From Acridotheres tristis (taxonomy: Eukaryota > Chordata > Aves > Passeriformes > Sturnidae): a stretch of 64,000 nt of DNA. The translations under genes were made by a program, and so were the position numbers. Of this stretch, positions 43,715-55,632 are shown piece by piece. Each line of letters starts with the position of its first letter. The stretch's first letter is position 1. The stretch covers positions 12,436,463-12,500,462 of the forward strand of contig CM072895.1 of NCBI GenBank assembly GCA_037013685.1, given 5' to 3'. The notes under the pieces were generated by a model, which saw nothing but the letters and a program-made list of their open reading frames with translations, ran no database searches and was not told where the DNA came from.

Positions 43715-44639
43715 AAAAAATATTATTATCAAAAAAACCCCAAAATCTGTCAAAATGCATGGTCAAAAATCCTTTCAAAGCAACAAAAATAAATTGTTCA
43801 AAGCTGCTTTTTAAAATACCTTGCTAAACAGGGACTGTAATTACCAAGCATAGCACTTTAGTGTATTTAAAGCCTACCCAACACAATTTATAGCTGCAGC
43901 TCCTTTTGATACTGTCAGTCATCCTTATTTATTTTATACCAACATTATACTAGTGAGACTGTGCCCTCCTATGTAATTTTTCCTTCTACAGTCTTCATAC
44001 TAATTTCAGTTGTATTACCTTGTAAAGTTCCTTTACACTGGCAGGTATAGGAGTGTGTGCACATGCCTATGTATATATTCACCTATCTTAATGCAAGTGA
44101 AGAAACCCCAAATATATTTACAAAACACTTTAGGAAATCCAGTAATAATATTTAACAGGAAGTATTGGTTCACCCATCTTCTTTAATTACTTGTAGGCTA
44201 TTATAAAGCACATGGATTGCAAGATCCAAACTTACCACTAAAACAGAATAAATTTGTAAGACATTAGAGGAAAATACAGTATGTGTGTAAATGATTAGTG
44301 TTCTTCATGGGAAAAATTATGAAACCCATCTGAGGATGTTTGTGGACCTAGAAGTAACAGCTTCTTAATCCCATTGGCAATTAATTCTGATGAGTAGAGA
44401 TCTGCTAAATTCTCAGGGTTTTTTCCTACTTTTACATAACTCTGAAACTGAAACACGTTACATGTCTACCAGGTTGTAGCTCAGTAGGAAAAGCGGAAAA
44501 TAAGACAAAAACCTCCCATTATCCCGTCGAATTTCCACCAAACAAGGATCAGGTTGAACTCCCTGTTTCCACACCCGGCTGATTCCTACGGGATCCCGCA
44601 GAGTGCGGCGTGGGGCGGGCACGGCGGGGTCCCGGCACC

Positions 44640-45155
44640 GGTCACAGCCCCAGTCACAGCTCCAGTCCCAGCCCGGTCCTGGTCACTGTCCCGGTCCTGG
44701 TCCCAGCCCCGGTCCCAGCCCCGATCACTGTCCCGGTCCCGGTCCCAGCCCCGATCACTGTCCCAGCCCCGATCACTGTCCCGGTCCCAGCCCCGATCAC
44801 TGTCCCAGTCCAGGTCCCGGTCACTGTCCCAGCCCCGATCACTGTCCCAGTCCCGATCACTGTCCCAGTCCCGGTCACTGTCCCAGCCCCGATCACTGTC
44901 CCGGTCCCAGCCCCGATCACTGTCCCAGTCCCGGTCACTGTCCCAGCCCCGATCACTGTCCCAGTCCCGGTCACTGTCCCAGCCCCGATCACTGTCCCAG
45001 CCCCGGTCACGGTCCCAGCCCCGGTCACTGTCCCAGCCCCGATCACTGTCCCAGCCCCGGTCACGGTCCCAGCCCCGGTCACTGTCCCAGCCCCGGTCAC
45101 TGTCCCAGTCCAGGTCCCAGCCCCGGTCCCGGTCCCGGTCCCAGCCCCGCCCGCG
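44640..45155. repeat. GC-rich minisatellite of hexamer-based 18- and 24-bp units
   Basis: The array is built from hexamers such as GTCCCA, GCCCCG, ATCACT, GTCCCG and GTCACT, mostly ordered into 18-base units (GTCCCAGCCCCGATCACT and variants) with occasional 24-base units carrying an extra GTCCCG or GTCCCA. Since every unit is a multiple of three, several frames stay open for more than 200 codons on both strands. These are low-complexity Ser-Arg-Pro-Gln, Pro-Val or Gly-Thr strings, not genes. The minus strand, which is the sense strand of PIGK pre-mRNA, is G-rich and meets the four-run G-quadruplex rule at both ends of the array (about 44700-44730 and 45115-45160). Confidence 0.95.
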
Positions 45156-45177
45156 GCGCTCCCGCTCCGGCTCGATG

Positions 45178-45191
45178 GCGCCACCTGCCGG
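45178..45191 (-). promoter_or_regulatory. CTCF-like motif at the edge of the intronic GC island
   Basis: The minus strand reads CCGGCAGGTGGCGC, matching the CTCF core consensus CCASYAGRKGGCRS at 13 of 14 positions; position 3 is G instead of A. It lies just outside the minisatellite in unique CpG-rich sequence. Confidence 0.5.
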
Positions 45192-48100
45192 CCGCGGGCC
45201 CGCCCGGCGCTGCCCGCCCCGCGGATCGCGGGACCCCGGCAGGAACCGGGACCCTGAGCTGGCAGAATCGGTCCTAAAAGTGACTTAGGAAACGTCAAAG
45301 AACTACAGACTGAACGGGCATCTCGGAACAAACCCAGACACCCTTATTTTAAGAAAAGCCCACTGAGATGAGCAGCATCTACTTGTCAAATAAACAAATT
45401 ACCTATTGGTTCATAAAGGCTTCAGGATCACACGACAGCAGCTTTAATTATTAAGCACATCGAATTGAAAATAGCTGGTGGAAAAGAAGAAAGGACAGGA
45501 AAGAGACACCAACACACACACAGAAGATAGACTAAGAGGACATTAGCTAGTAACATTCTGCAAATGAACCAATTACTCATAATTAGCCTGTTACACAAGC
45601 ATCCCTCCTAACACAAGTGACCAATCTATTTGTTTTTAGGAAAACAGTCACTGCCAGTAGTACGACAATTCTTCACAACAGAGGTATTAAATACAATGCC
45701 TAATTCTCAAAAGCAATGAAACCAGGATGATTTTATATGATGCCGTCTTTAATTCACTTCTTACTGCCCTCAAGGGAAATATTCATCCCAATTTTTACCA
45801 ACTCCTTCTGCTGACAAGGTCTTTTCCTCATGACAAGAACTGAAAAGGAGAAAGTGTTCCAACTGGCCAGAGAGTTACAGTGCAAGTTTAAAAGACACAC
45901 TCCTAATTTATTAGATGTTCTAAAACCTGCAAGTCTCCTCCTCAAAGAAGCAAGATTTCTCCTACTCCCTAAAGCTGACTTTTTGCACTTGCATGGGGAT
46001 TTAGACAAAACATAACCACCTGAAGCCTCAGAACCCCTAGACTGTCAGATTTTCTGCTAAAATTGGCAGCTACACATCCTGTCAGGACTGAGGCAGCTGC
46101 AGAACAAGCCCTTTGAAGTGAACACAGCTTAGACTGAAACAGCTCAGAAAAAAGGAAATAGCAGAGGAACCTTCTCTTTATTTTTTAAAGCCTTTACTTG
46201 CAAATATTCACCTACCACTACGTGGATAGAAAGCAAGCCTCTTCTCTTGGTTAATTAGTAGTTGTTCTCTGTATGAGTTCAGCCCAAGCCAGAGGAAACT
46301 TCAAAGGCCTCACTCGTCAAATGTCACGGCATGAGCTCCACGAGAAGCTGCCAGTTCTGATCTGGTTGCACAGCTATGGCTCATGCTGGGCTTGGGAGAG
46401 GATCTGTACAAGCAAGTAATTGCTAAGCAATTGTGTAACAAAAGAACAAACTTCTGTTTGAAAGATTTGGCAAAATCACAGCAGTGAGCAAGATGAGAAC
46501 TTGAACAGTCTGCCAGCAGTACAATCCTGACACATGTTCATGCCCCACACGACAGCATCTTCTTTACCCATAATCTGTGCCATCAGTGGTTTACCTCTGC
46601 TGTTCATTGGGCTTTTAACGTCCTTGTCTGCACGTGTGACACCTGCAGCTTTTAAACAAACAAATCAGGTCTAACCCAGACTACTTAAGACTGTGTCAGA
46701 GTTGAGGCCTGGATTTCATTTTCTCCTTATGCTCTGTAACACAAACATCCTGTAGCATTCTACTGCCACCAGTATGTAAAAGGAGAAAAAAGGTAATCAA
46801 GCTAACATTGAGGGAAGAATAAAACAGAGGACATGATTCATAAAGGAATGAAGCCTCAAGACTTCATCAAATATTGAATCAATAACATCTTCACACTCAG
46901 TAACCAATGTAATACAAATTTTGATGTACTGGTAGTATATACTTGTGATCTATCAGATACCTGTTGGTCAATAAATCCTACAAACTCTCAAGGGCCTAAG
47001 TTCAATTCTCTATTACTTTCTTCTGCTTCATCAGGGCTTTTAAAACAATGTTGGGTATGAACAAGATTAGTCATAACTATTTTGGAAGGATTATTTCACT
47101 GTTAATAAGCTTGGTTTAGTTCTCTCTCAATGAAATAAAAAAGAATAAATCAGGCTGTGATAGACATAGACTCATCCTTCCCCACCTGTTTTACCTGAGT
47201 GTCAACAGCCATTGTATTCCCAAAAAGCACAGAATGGTTTAACTGACACTGAGAGGGCTAAGAATAAGCACTCACATTCTTTCATTCAGGAGTCATTCTT
47301 ACATTATTTTGGGACAATCAGTTGTAGCACCTATTCAAAAATCATGTAATTTGTGTTCTGCCTTCTCAACACCCTCAGAAATAGTTGTGTGTAATGTTCA
47401 TAACAATCTTTTAAAAAATCAGAGTAACTAGTTCTTGTAAATCAGATGCTCCAAAACTGCATTTTTAAAAAGCATTAACAGTTTCATTTAATAAATTCAC
47501 TTCAAGTTGTAATTCATAATTTGTTGTAGCTATACAGAGCTGTCATCCCAAGAGGTACTGACCTCAGAATTCTGCTTAAGGAATTTATTAAGAACTCCAC
47601 ATCACTGTCTGTTAGAGCTATACTACAAGTTTTCAGTATTTTTTTAACAAATTCCATACTTTCTCCTTCATTAAAAACGTATTGCCTATAAACTCTTTCC
47701 AAATGGTAACAAGACACTGAGAACTTAAGTACTTTTTTAGAAAATTGTATAAAGAACTATGAAACCAGCCATTAAACCAGCACGTCCCCTTCCCTTCCAA
47801 TTTCAGACTTAAGTGGAATTGCCATGATAATATAATACAGCTTTCATTAAATATCAGAACATTTCACAAGGATAATATTCCTCTCTGTGCATGAGTGCCC
47901 CTTTCTCAGCATGCTTCCATGTGTGGAGTCCAGTAGCGTCAGGCACCAAAAATCTCTCCATTACTTACACCAAACTAACACACACACAAATAAAAGCTGA
48001 AAATTCCAGCCAGTCATTTCCTGTTTTAGAATGGTAAAGTCCTTCAAAATCTGTTTCTCTTTTCAATTGTCCACAAATTAGAAAGCCACATAGGTAAGTT

Positions 48101-48579
48101 TTCATCATGGTTTTTGAATAGTAAAATGTCTGTTACTCACCAAGAGCTTTCTTATTCTTCAGTGAAAAAACAAATTTAGTGTCACTAAGTATTGTTCTAT
48201 ACTAAGGAATCACAAAACTAGCTTAAGATTTATATGGTATGTACTAATGCATATGATCCAGATATAAACACAGTACGAAAGTAAAATATGAAATACACTA
48301 AACCTTGTAGGATATTTATAATGACAAGGACCAGAGTTACTGTTGTCTTTAAAATACATAAAACTGCTATCCACTGGCTTAAGCAATAGTAAACACGGCA
48401 GACAAGAATTTACATAAATTTATGTCTTAAAAAGTATTTACTCCCTGATATACCACAATATTTCAACCCTTTGTTCCCCCCTCCTATTGGGCAGTATCAT
48501 CAAGCATAAGACACAACAGAAATGGAAGTACGATGCTAAATAAACACTACAGAACAAGCACATCTTCCTTTACATCTTC

Positions 48580-48593
48580 CCAATAGGTGGCAA
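48580..48593 (+). promoter_or_regulatory. Weak CTCF-like motif
   Basis: CCAATAGGTGGCAA matches the CTCF core at 12 of 14 positions. It points the opposite way to the motif at 45178-45191, so the pair would be divergent and not a convergent loop pair. The support is weak. Confidence 0.2.
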
Positions 48594-49189
48594 CAGAATC
48601 CCAAAAATACAAAGAAGTTTATACTTCTTTCTTCATCCACAAAGTAACAGAAGCCTTGTTACAACTTCAATCAATGAACTTGCACCAGTAATTTTAATCA
48701 AATGAATCACTGTATCTCAGGAACAGAAATTCTCAGGACAGAATAATGTCAAAGGCCAGAGAATTCAGAGAACTGAACCAAAGCATTTATTAAAAAGCAA
48801 ATTGTTACCAAACACATAACTTGGTGGATTATACTCAGAGCTTTTCTGGGGAGATGAAACTACCACAAGCAGGAATTACAGTAACACAATTTTTGAGCAC
48901 TAAAGAAGAAATGTTAGGGAAGAAAGAAAATTCTAAATTATTTCTGTTGTTATTGACATCACACCTTGGTCTTAAGCAGCATTTTTTACAGGGGTGAGGA
49001 AAAGGAGTGAGCACTTTTAAACAAAGTTTTCAGCTGACAACTTTATCACAGTCCGAGGTCCATATTAACTCCCTGACTCCTTGTAAGAAACGACAGAAGG
49101 TCAGAGTTCTTTTTCCTTGGCAGTTACACAACTACTTTGTTTCTGTGGCACAAAGCTATGGAGATCAGGTCTAAATAATGACTACTTAC

Positions 49190-49362
49190 TTGCTTTCAAA
49201 CCCAGCCACGTCCCTGTCCAAGGAAAGCGCCTCTGTGGTGATCTCCACCTTCCTGACGCTGCCGAAGAAATCCGTGATCAGAACGTTCTGAGGGTCTCGC
49301 TGGAACAGGTCGGTGCGGTGCCCAGGGGTGGAAACACACAGGCTTTTTGGGCAGACCTGAAA
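49190..49362 (-). CDS. PIGK: PIGK coding exon 9 (distal luminal domain)
   Basis: A 173-base exon encoding Phe274 to Ser330 plus two bases of Lys331, with acceptor GGTTTCCAG and donor GTAAGT. It carries the strongly conserved block FQVCPKSLCVSTPGHRTDLF followed by QRDP and VLITDFFGSVRKVEITTE, known from vertebrate PIGK. The final 13 residues (ALSLDRDVAGFES) diverge from mammals. Third codon positions are about 74% G or C (42 of 57 by hand count), against about 28% in exon 7, so this exon is compositionally unlike its neighbours although its protein is conserved. An open frame extends through the acceptor, but the real exon begins at the TTT after the AG. Confidence 0.97.
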
Positions 49363-52300
49363 CTGGAAACCAAGGTGGACAATCACATCCTGTCCCTCAT
49401 TCAACAGTCTCTACCTACACCATCCAAAATGAAACTATTATTAGAAAGAAGGATAAATGATGCATATAACTTGCAGTAATTTCAGTACAACCTCCATAGC
49501 TGAAAAAATGGTTGAAAAAATGCATTAAAATGCATAAACATCTTGATTAACCATTTCTGAAAACCTTTTTCCTTACAATAATGCCATTGGAGTTTAAAAA
49601 TGCTCCTGTGAAAGCCAACAATCAATTACATCTAACTGATAAATGCACAAATACATTGTTGAATATAGATGCAGAAATGCTGGTATAACCCTCCAGAAGT
49701 CACAAGTGGGCATAAATTCTTGATATTTACCAAAGGGAAGCATGTACAATTAAACAAGCTTTGATAAGCAGCTATGTTGAAGACTTCATAAAGAAGCAAA
49801 AATTTACACTTTCATAGAAAAAAAAAAAATCCATCAGTCTGGTTTCTAATTAATGGCCTACAAATTAATGCATAGGATCTCTAGATATCAAAAGTGCTTT
49901 ATTTTCATTAAGTTCACAGACATCTTGTGACACCTAGAAACTAGCTAATACCTCATTATTTATTTTACCCATGTATTTTATCTACATATCAGATCCCCTA
50001 TATCTCGCACATGCTGCAACACCTGAAAGACAAAAGCAGCACTAACAAAAGCAGAAGGAACAGTGACAGATTTGTTGCAACATTTAGAACACCTGGCAAG
50101 ACAGGATGCCTATTAAGTAACAAGTTTGTTATGTACCCAGCAGACACTCAGGGCAATACAAATGCATGTTGGACACGAAGCCTTTTTGCACAACTCCTAC
50201 CACACTTGGCACTAGACACATCACCTGGTAACAGTGCAGGTTATGTGAGTCCTTCACATTCCAGCCACACAGAACATTTTACACAGGAGATTAAACATAC
50301 AGGACTAAAAATGTTACTCTCCACTTGGGCACTCATCTTCCTTAATCTTAAATTTTCCAAGTGATTTTCACAAACAGGTCCATCAACCATAGGATCTAGA
50401 GCTCATACACCTAAAATATATCATGGGGCAGCTTTCACAAGGCTGCATCCTTATGACAAAACCACAGGTCCCTATCAGCTCAGTGCAAATACAAGTTGAA
50501 TTATCCCAGATTACGAACGACAAAAAACTGAGTTTCAGGCCATACTTCCCAGCAGAAATACTCTGCTCAGCCTGACACAAAATGCACAGGCTTTTGTTAC
50601 TCATTCTCTTTGGACAACAGAGTCCTACATTACAAAAAGTTTCCCAGAGAGGAAATAATCTATCTGGCTTTTCTTCAGAGAGGACAGATACTATCTCCAC
50701 ATTCCTCCCTTCTGCTCTACTCCAGTTTCTCTTTTATCCCTTTTTAGCCTAATCCTGTGAGCATATGGCATTAGGCTGCATGTCCAGGGAGACCACAGCT
50801 CACTTTCACCTTTACCTGAAGCATACAAGCACACATGTACACTCTGCTCTTATTTTAACGATTCCCAACTCTCTTGTTGGCTGCTATCACACAGCTGCTA
50901 AAGAAAAGATGGGGCAAATCAAACCCTTGTAACCCTCCCTGCAGTGAAAATCAGCTAGACTCATCAGCACCATGCTTCCCATACAAAAGCCAGTTGTTAA
51001 TGCACACACAAACCTTCTAAAGTTTTCATTTTCACCAAAACGTTACCAATTTTCTCCAGCTTTGCTCTAATTAAGAGCACAAACATAAAAACTAAGTCTC
51101 TGAACTAAACTATAAAAAGTAAGCATTTGTTTTAATCTCACTAGTTTAAGCATGAATTTATCCTGCAGTTACACAAGTCTCTTGCCAAGGTTTTGAGAGC
51201 ATTAGTGTCCAAAAAAACTGCATCAGCACTGAAAGTGGGAAACTGATACTGCACCCAACTAATTCTAACCTGTCCCACAACAGTTTACTGTTACAACTGT
51301 TACAACATATTGATATGAATTTGAACAAAAATATGAAGTAGCAGTGAGAAGAAAACTTCAGTGTTAAAAACCTACCCATCAACTGTCACTGTTGAGAAAG
51401 GACTGCAAACCAGTTATACCACAGTGTACTAACACTAATAAGCAAGGTCTTCTGACAAAAAAAGGAAAAGGCAAATGCTGGCTAAGTTAAGTACATTTTT
51501 TCCTATATTAATTTTCCAAATGCTTTTAATTTTTTTTTTCAAACAGAGCTAAACAATTCCCCCACCTTTGTTATCTTAACTTTTATAACAACAATTTAAC
51601 TATTTTATGACAAATGACACCTCATTTAGAAATTCATCCAAATCTTATTTTAAAAGTTAAAATGTATGACATTTCAATGTAGTCTTTATTTTCAGGGAAT
51701 TGTGATCAAACCTAAAGTCAGTCATTTGCACAGCTTTATGCTATCCCTTAGCAACACAGATGGAGCAGGTGGGGAGTAGGTGGAGTGGATTATGAAAAAT
51801 GATGTATCATTCTTTGCAGGAATGCAATATCCAAATCTTAGGTGGATGTGAAGAGAAGCTGTTTCAAGAGTGATTAGAGAAAAGTAAAGAGGTAACAGGA
51901 TAGAAGTAGTTTAACAAATACACAGTACTTTGAAAAGAGAAGACATTTGACATATCAGAAAATCAAAAAACTAAAGATCATTTAATTTTAAAGCTAGGTA
52001 GTGAGTAACGTAAGTTACCTTGATCTTGGAAAGCATTAATTTAAATTTAAAAAATAAGAGCTGGCTAGAGTACCTCATTGCCAGAGTACCTCCTGCAATT
52101 GTTGGCAAAAAACCCCCAGGCTTATATCCTTATCATGGACTAACCATATGTCATTTTGGAACTCTTAGATGAAGCTTTGAAAAGCACTGACTCAAAGTCA
52201 AGTGGCTGCATTTCCTAAAACTGTGCAGATTATGACTCAGTACCTGATCACACAATGGTCTGGCTTGGAAGAGACCTTAAAGATCATCTAGTTCCACACT

Positions 52301-53876
52301 CCTGCCAAGGGCAGGGACATCTGCTAGGCCTTGAAGTCCCATCCAACCTGGCCTTGAACAAATGATCACAAATCATGATGTATTTGTGTCCCTTCTCTTG
52401 CACTCCCCGAGCATCAATCAGCAGATCCATGGATGATACGATGACTTACATGATGTTAGGAATTTACCAGTATGGGTAACTTCCTTCAGCTCTTCCTGAA
52501 TATTTGGCATATAAGTAAAAACACAGTTAGGTATCTTCTCCAAAGAGCTCAAAAAGTAAACTACCTGGCCAGCTAACAAATTTCCACACTCTTCAAAACA
52601 ATCAGATTAACATCCTGCTGGTCAGACCACCTATACCACTTCCCAAAGAGTGTCTTGCACAGCAGAAAGCACTGTTCCTTTCAATGACCTTTTACTACTT
52701 AAAGGAATTAATTTTCTAGTTTACAGCAACATTTGAATGAACAAGCTAGACAAAGACACTTAGTCTAATTAATACTTAATAAAGAACTTGCATATTTTTC
52801 TTTATCAAGATTTATTTTAGTTACCTGCATCCCATAATTAGAAAGTATTAAATTATAGGACAGAATTTCATTCCCATAGAAGTAACTAAAAGAACCTTCA
52901 GTCTTAGCTACTGAATCAATTCTGTATCAACATAAAATCTGCCAAGTGTGGGTTGTTTAGAGAATTTTAGCACACATGTAGCAGTCAGGCTAACACCATC
53001 CTCTGTAGACAGAGACTGGCATAAAACTTTTGAGCAGCTGCTCCTTTTACAGAAATGAATCTATGACAATGTGTTCTGTAAGTGGTGGCTCTGAGATTAC
53101 TGATGTGGCACAGCAGGATTTACAGCTACAAGCCACTGAAGTACAACCCATGACTACAAAGAAACTAGCATTAGAGCAAGTATAAAGGGTTAACAGAGCA
53201 AATAAAATACGGTTACATTTTATGTCATCTCACCAGTGCATACATCTCACTGCTAGAGAGGCATTTTCATAAATTTTGTCATATGTTACCTGGTTGGCTT
53301 CTTCTTTTTCTTCTGCTTCATACCTGAAATCTACAATGTTTGGCTCAGCTATAATTAAAGTCCAAACACTGATGGATTTGTACCTATCTTGCTCTGGAAT
53401 CTAAGCAGATATACAGATAAATTAGTCTCTGCAGGCATTTGTGAGTGCACTGTTAGAATTTTACTGTTTATAATCACCTTTGCAAAACAACGTCAATGCC
53501 TGCTTTTCCACATCTGCAAATTGTCTACTATCCTGGTTTTAGAAGCTTCCTGCTAAAATATTTCACATGCAAATGCTTCATTCTATTGATATGAATATTT
53601 AATGAATACTTTATTCTCTTTTCAGTGAAAAATACAAAATATAGCTAATTTTGTTTATTTTTTTCTGGAGTCAGCAAAGCACTTTCAAATGAGGACAATC
53701 CTTGAAGTGTTACACAACTACATTTAACAATGGCAGAAAAACCTCCCTCCAAAGCTGCTTCCGAGAGAAACAGCAGGAGCATAAAAAGCATTTGAAGAAC
53801 CCTACAGACAAAATAGATTAGTTTTGGAACTATTAAAGTCATTAGCATATTCATGAATGTTGAGTATTCTACTTAC
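49363..53876 (-). other. PIGK: PIGK intron 8
   Basis: A 4.5-kb GT-AG intron. The only recognisable content is a short CR1 3' end near 52.3 kb. Short open frames on both strands have no supporting features. No RNA gene was seen. Confidence 0.9.
52245..52360 (-). mobile_element. CR1 LINE 3'-end fragment
   Basis: The plus strand reads GGCTTGGAAGAGACCTTAAA then GATCATCTAGTTCCA, the antisense of the well-known CR1 3' end. This is followed by a degraded version of the downstream CR1 segment (CATCCAACCTGGCCTTGAAC). On the minus strand the fragment ends in ATTGTGTGATC, a diverged copy of the terminal octamer repeat. It is a short 5'-truncated copy without coding capacity, and its right boundary is uncertain. 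Confidence 0.85.
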
Positions 53877-53987
53877 TAGGTCATTCATATTTGTCTGACT
53901 GGCTGGATGAATTTCTTCCAAGAACTCTAACACATAGAATGTGTATCTGTCCATGAGATGAACACCAATCCCCAGGTCAGGCTGATG
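53877..53987 (-). CDS. PIGK: PIGK coding exon 8
   Basis: A 111-base, 37-codon exon (His237 to Leu273) with both ends in phase 0, acceptor TTTTTAAAG and donor GTAAGT. It encodes HQPDLGIGVHLMDRYTFYVL and then EFLEEIHPASQTNMNDL, a near-invariant part of the PIGK C13 protease domain after the catalytic cysteine; the MDRYTFY segment is a family hallmark. Being a multiple of three, it could be skipped without a frameshift, though that would remove core fold. Confidence 0.97.
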
Positions 53988-54728
53988 CTTTAAAAACAAC
54001 ACACAGTAGTTACTGGACATTTGCAGGAGAGAACTCAGCATTCAGGAGAGGGAGCAGAATGTAACAGCATGTTGCAAAAGTTAAGCATAATTTTTTTTGT
54101 TCTTAGGCAAATTATGCAAAGAAAATGGCTAGCTGTGAAGAAACTTACTGCTGATAAGCTGAACAATGCAGTTTATCTATAAACTATATCCTGGTAATAT
54201 CTGTGTTTCCCAAAAAGCAGGGAAGCCCTTCTTAATGTTCCAGTGCAGATCTGTGGACTTTGAAAACAAGGCTGGGAGAACCAGTGTATCTTACAGCAGT
54301 GTGTGGGTTCAGGTAATCCTGACCAGCTGCTTTTGGTCTGGCTGGGATCTCTGCTATGGCTCCTTCTGTAATTCAGCTGGGATATAATTACAGCAGGTGA
54401 AGGTTAGCATTTTGTTTTGCTTTATATCAAGTCCTAGACTGAATTCCTCACACACATCTCTCAGCAATCTTCCCATAAGATTCCTTGCTATCCTAGGCAA
54501 TGCATAAACTGGCCAGCAAGCACAGAGATCCACCCTAGCCTGGTGCTTTGGGACAGCACACAAAATCATGCAGAAACAGTACACGTACAAGTTTTGTCAA
54601 ACCCCCACAAAACACTTATACATTCAGCAATTAGAAGAAGGGAAATCTTTAGTTAAAAGCCAGCAGGAATTGTGCTTTTAATTCAGGCATTCTGAAAACT
54701 GTCTTCAGGAACACATAAATGTACTTAC
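53988..54728 (-). other. PIGK: PIGK intron 7
   Basis: A 741-base GT-AG intron. Nothing recognisable beyond its splice sites. Confidence 0.9.
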
Positions 54729-54846
54729 TGATAAAGAATCTTCTCCTACTTGGCTGCTAGCCAAGGCCATTATATTGGGTGAATAAAATCGTTCATACAT
54801 GGATGCTCCTTGACAAGTATCAATAATAAACAACAATTCATTGTAC
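54729..54846 (-). CDS. PIGK: PIGK coding exon 7 (catalytic cysteine)
   Basis: A 118-base exon completing Arg197 and running to Ser236, acceptor TTTCTTTCAG and donor GTAAGTAC. It encodes YNELLFIIDTCQGASMYERF, where Cys208 is the nucleophile of the GPI transamidase (Cys206 in human numbering; this protein is two residues longer upstream). The IIDTCQG context is the C13-family signature. During GPI attachment this cysteine attacks the omega site of a proprotein and forms the acyl-enzyme that the GPI amine then resolves. Downstream SPNIMALASSQVGEDSLS is also conserved. The active-site residue is intact. Confidence 0.98.
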
Positions 54847-55190
54847 CTGAAAGAAAGAAAACAGCATCCTTACCCATTTCTACTTAAACACTACATACAT
54901 ACTTTGCTTTTTAGTTACCAGGGCAGCTGCTCAGAACCTAAGGAACAAAAGCTCACCTTGATCGATTTTGGGATGCGAGTTTGCCCAAAGCAATACATTT
55001 GAGCAGCTCTAACTGCAGGAAGCTGAAAGCAAAAACTAGAACTCTGCTTTCTGAATGCAAATTCTTACACAATTTTATGGACAACAGACACCATCACTGC
55101 TGCAGGTAAGCAAGGCCTACCAGTAAGACACTATTAAAAGTATGTTGAGGATATTCAATATTCAATGTCTACATAATTCTTATTTCTTAC

Positions 55191-55287
55191 CTCCTTTTCT
55201 GCCACATTTGTTCAAAGGCATCAGCAAGTTCCACATTTGTGATTTCTTCAGAATCTTGAAATTTTAGGAAACCATTTCCACCATGGC
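55191..55287 (-). CDS. PIGK: PIGK coding exon 6 (catalytic histidine)
   Basis: A 97-base exon from the second base of Gly165 through Arg196 plus two bases of Arg197; acceptor TTTTTCTGTCAG, donor GTAAGAAA. It begins with the end of MTGHGGNGF, in which His166 is the catalytic histidine (His164 in human numbering), followed by LKFQDSEEITNVELADAFEQ and MWQKR, as in other vertebrates. Introns 5 and 6 on either side are only about 345 bases, so exons 5-7, which hold the catalytic dyad, are tightly clustered. Confidence 0.98.
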
Positions 55288-55632
55288 CTGACAGAAAAAC
55301 CAGAAGTTAGGCAAGGATGTAGGTTAAAGGAAGATATACAGCCTAGTTGATAATTTTTCTAAATCAAGGTAAACACAATTCTCTTTCTTGAGAGACAGTC
55401 CAACAAAATAAAATATTAGTACAGTAAAAACAATACACATACACCATTTCAACTGGAAATTATACTGGATTAGTACTGCTTTACAGGTAGATTTTCTTAA
55501 TTAGAATGACATGCTAAAACCAGAAAAAAATCTTTTGGTCGATCCTTTTGTGGATTTGGACTACTGATGCTTTCAACAAACCCATCCAACTGAGCAAGCA
55601 TCAATAAATTGTACATAGAGACCTGCAATTAC
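55288..55632 (-). other. PIGK: PIGK intron 5
   Basis: A 345-base GT-AG intron with nothing recognisable. Intron 6 (54847-55190, 344 bases) is likewise unremarkable. Confidence 0.9.

Larger units (their letters stand above)
44590..45265. other. Isolated intronic CpG/GC-rich island
   Basis: A sharply bounded GC-rich block inside otherwise AT-rich intron 9. Its left three quarters are a minisatellite; its right end (about 45150-45265) is non-repetitive, CpG-rich sequence with a GCCCGCCCGGC stretch and a CTCF-like motif. Isolated islands like this can be promoters of unannotated transcripts or merely tandem-repeat by-products. No TATA box, exon or splice donor downstream on either strand could be tied to it. 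Confidence 0.6.
20635..49189 (-). other. PIGK: PIGK intron 9 (28.6 kb)
   Basis: This intron accounts for nearly half of the window. It contains a CR1 fragment near 28.2-28.8 kb, a TTA microsatellite at 43.7 kb and a GC-rich minisatellite island at 44.59-45.26 kb. It also holds an X-box palindrome at 35.9 kb and CTCF-like motifs at 33.4, 45.2 and 48.6 kb. GC-richer patches at about 23.2-23.5, 32.3-32.5, 33.8-34.0 and 39.6-40.1 kb carry short open frames with no domain I recognise. No nested protein or RNA gene could be supported. The remainder is featureless AT-rich sequence. Confidence 0.85.

Noticed and set aside
44477..44536. tRNA-like A box (TAGCTCAGTAGG) followed 49 bases later by a partial B box (GTCGAATTTCC)
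   Set aside because: No acceptor, anticodon or T stem can be paired, and the B box is imperfect; at most a tRNA relic.
44554..45331. Open frames over 200 codons on both strands, one resembling a Ser-Arg-rich splicing-factor domain
   Set aside because: They coincide with the minisatellite, whose units are multiples of three, so several frames are open at once; there is no non-repetitive domain and no splice context.
53802..54041. Continuous minus-strand frame extending past both ends of PIGK exon 8
   Set aside because: Conserved PIGK sequence stops exactly at the AG acceptor and GT donor; the extra residues are translated intron.
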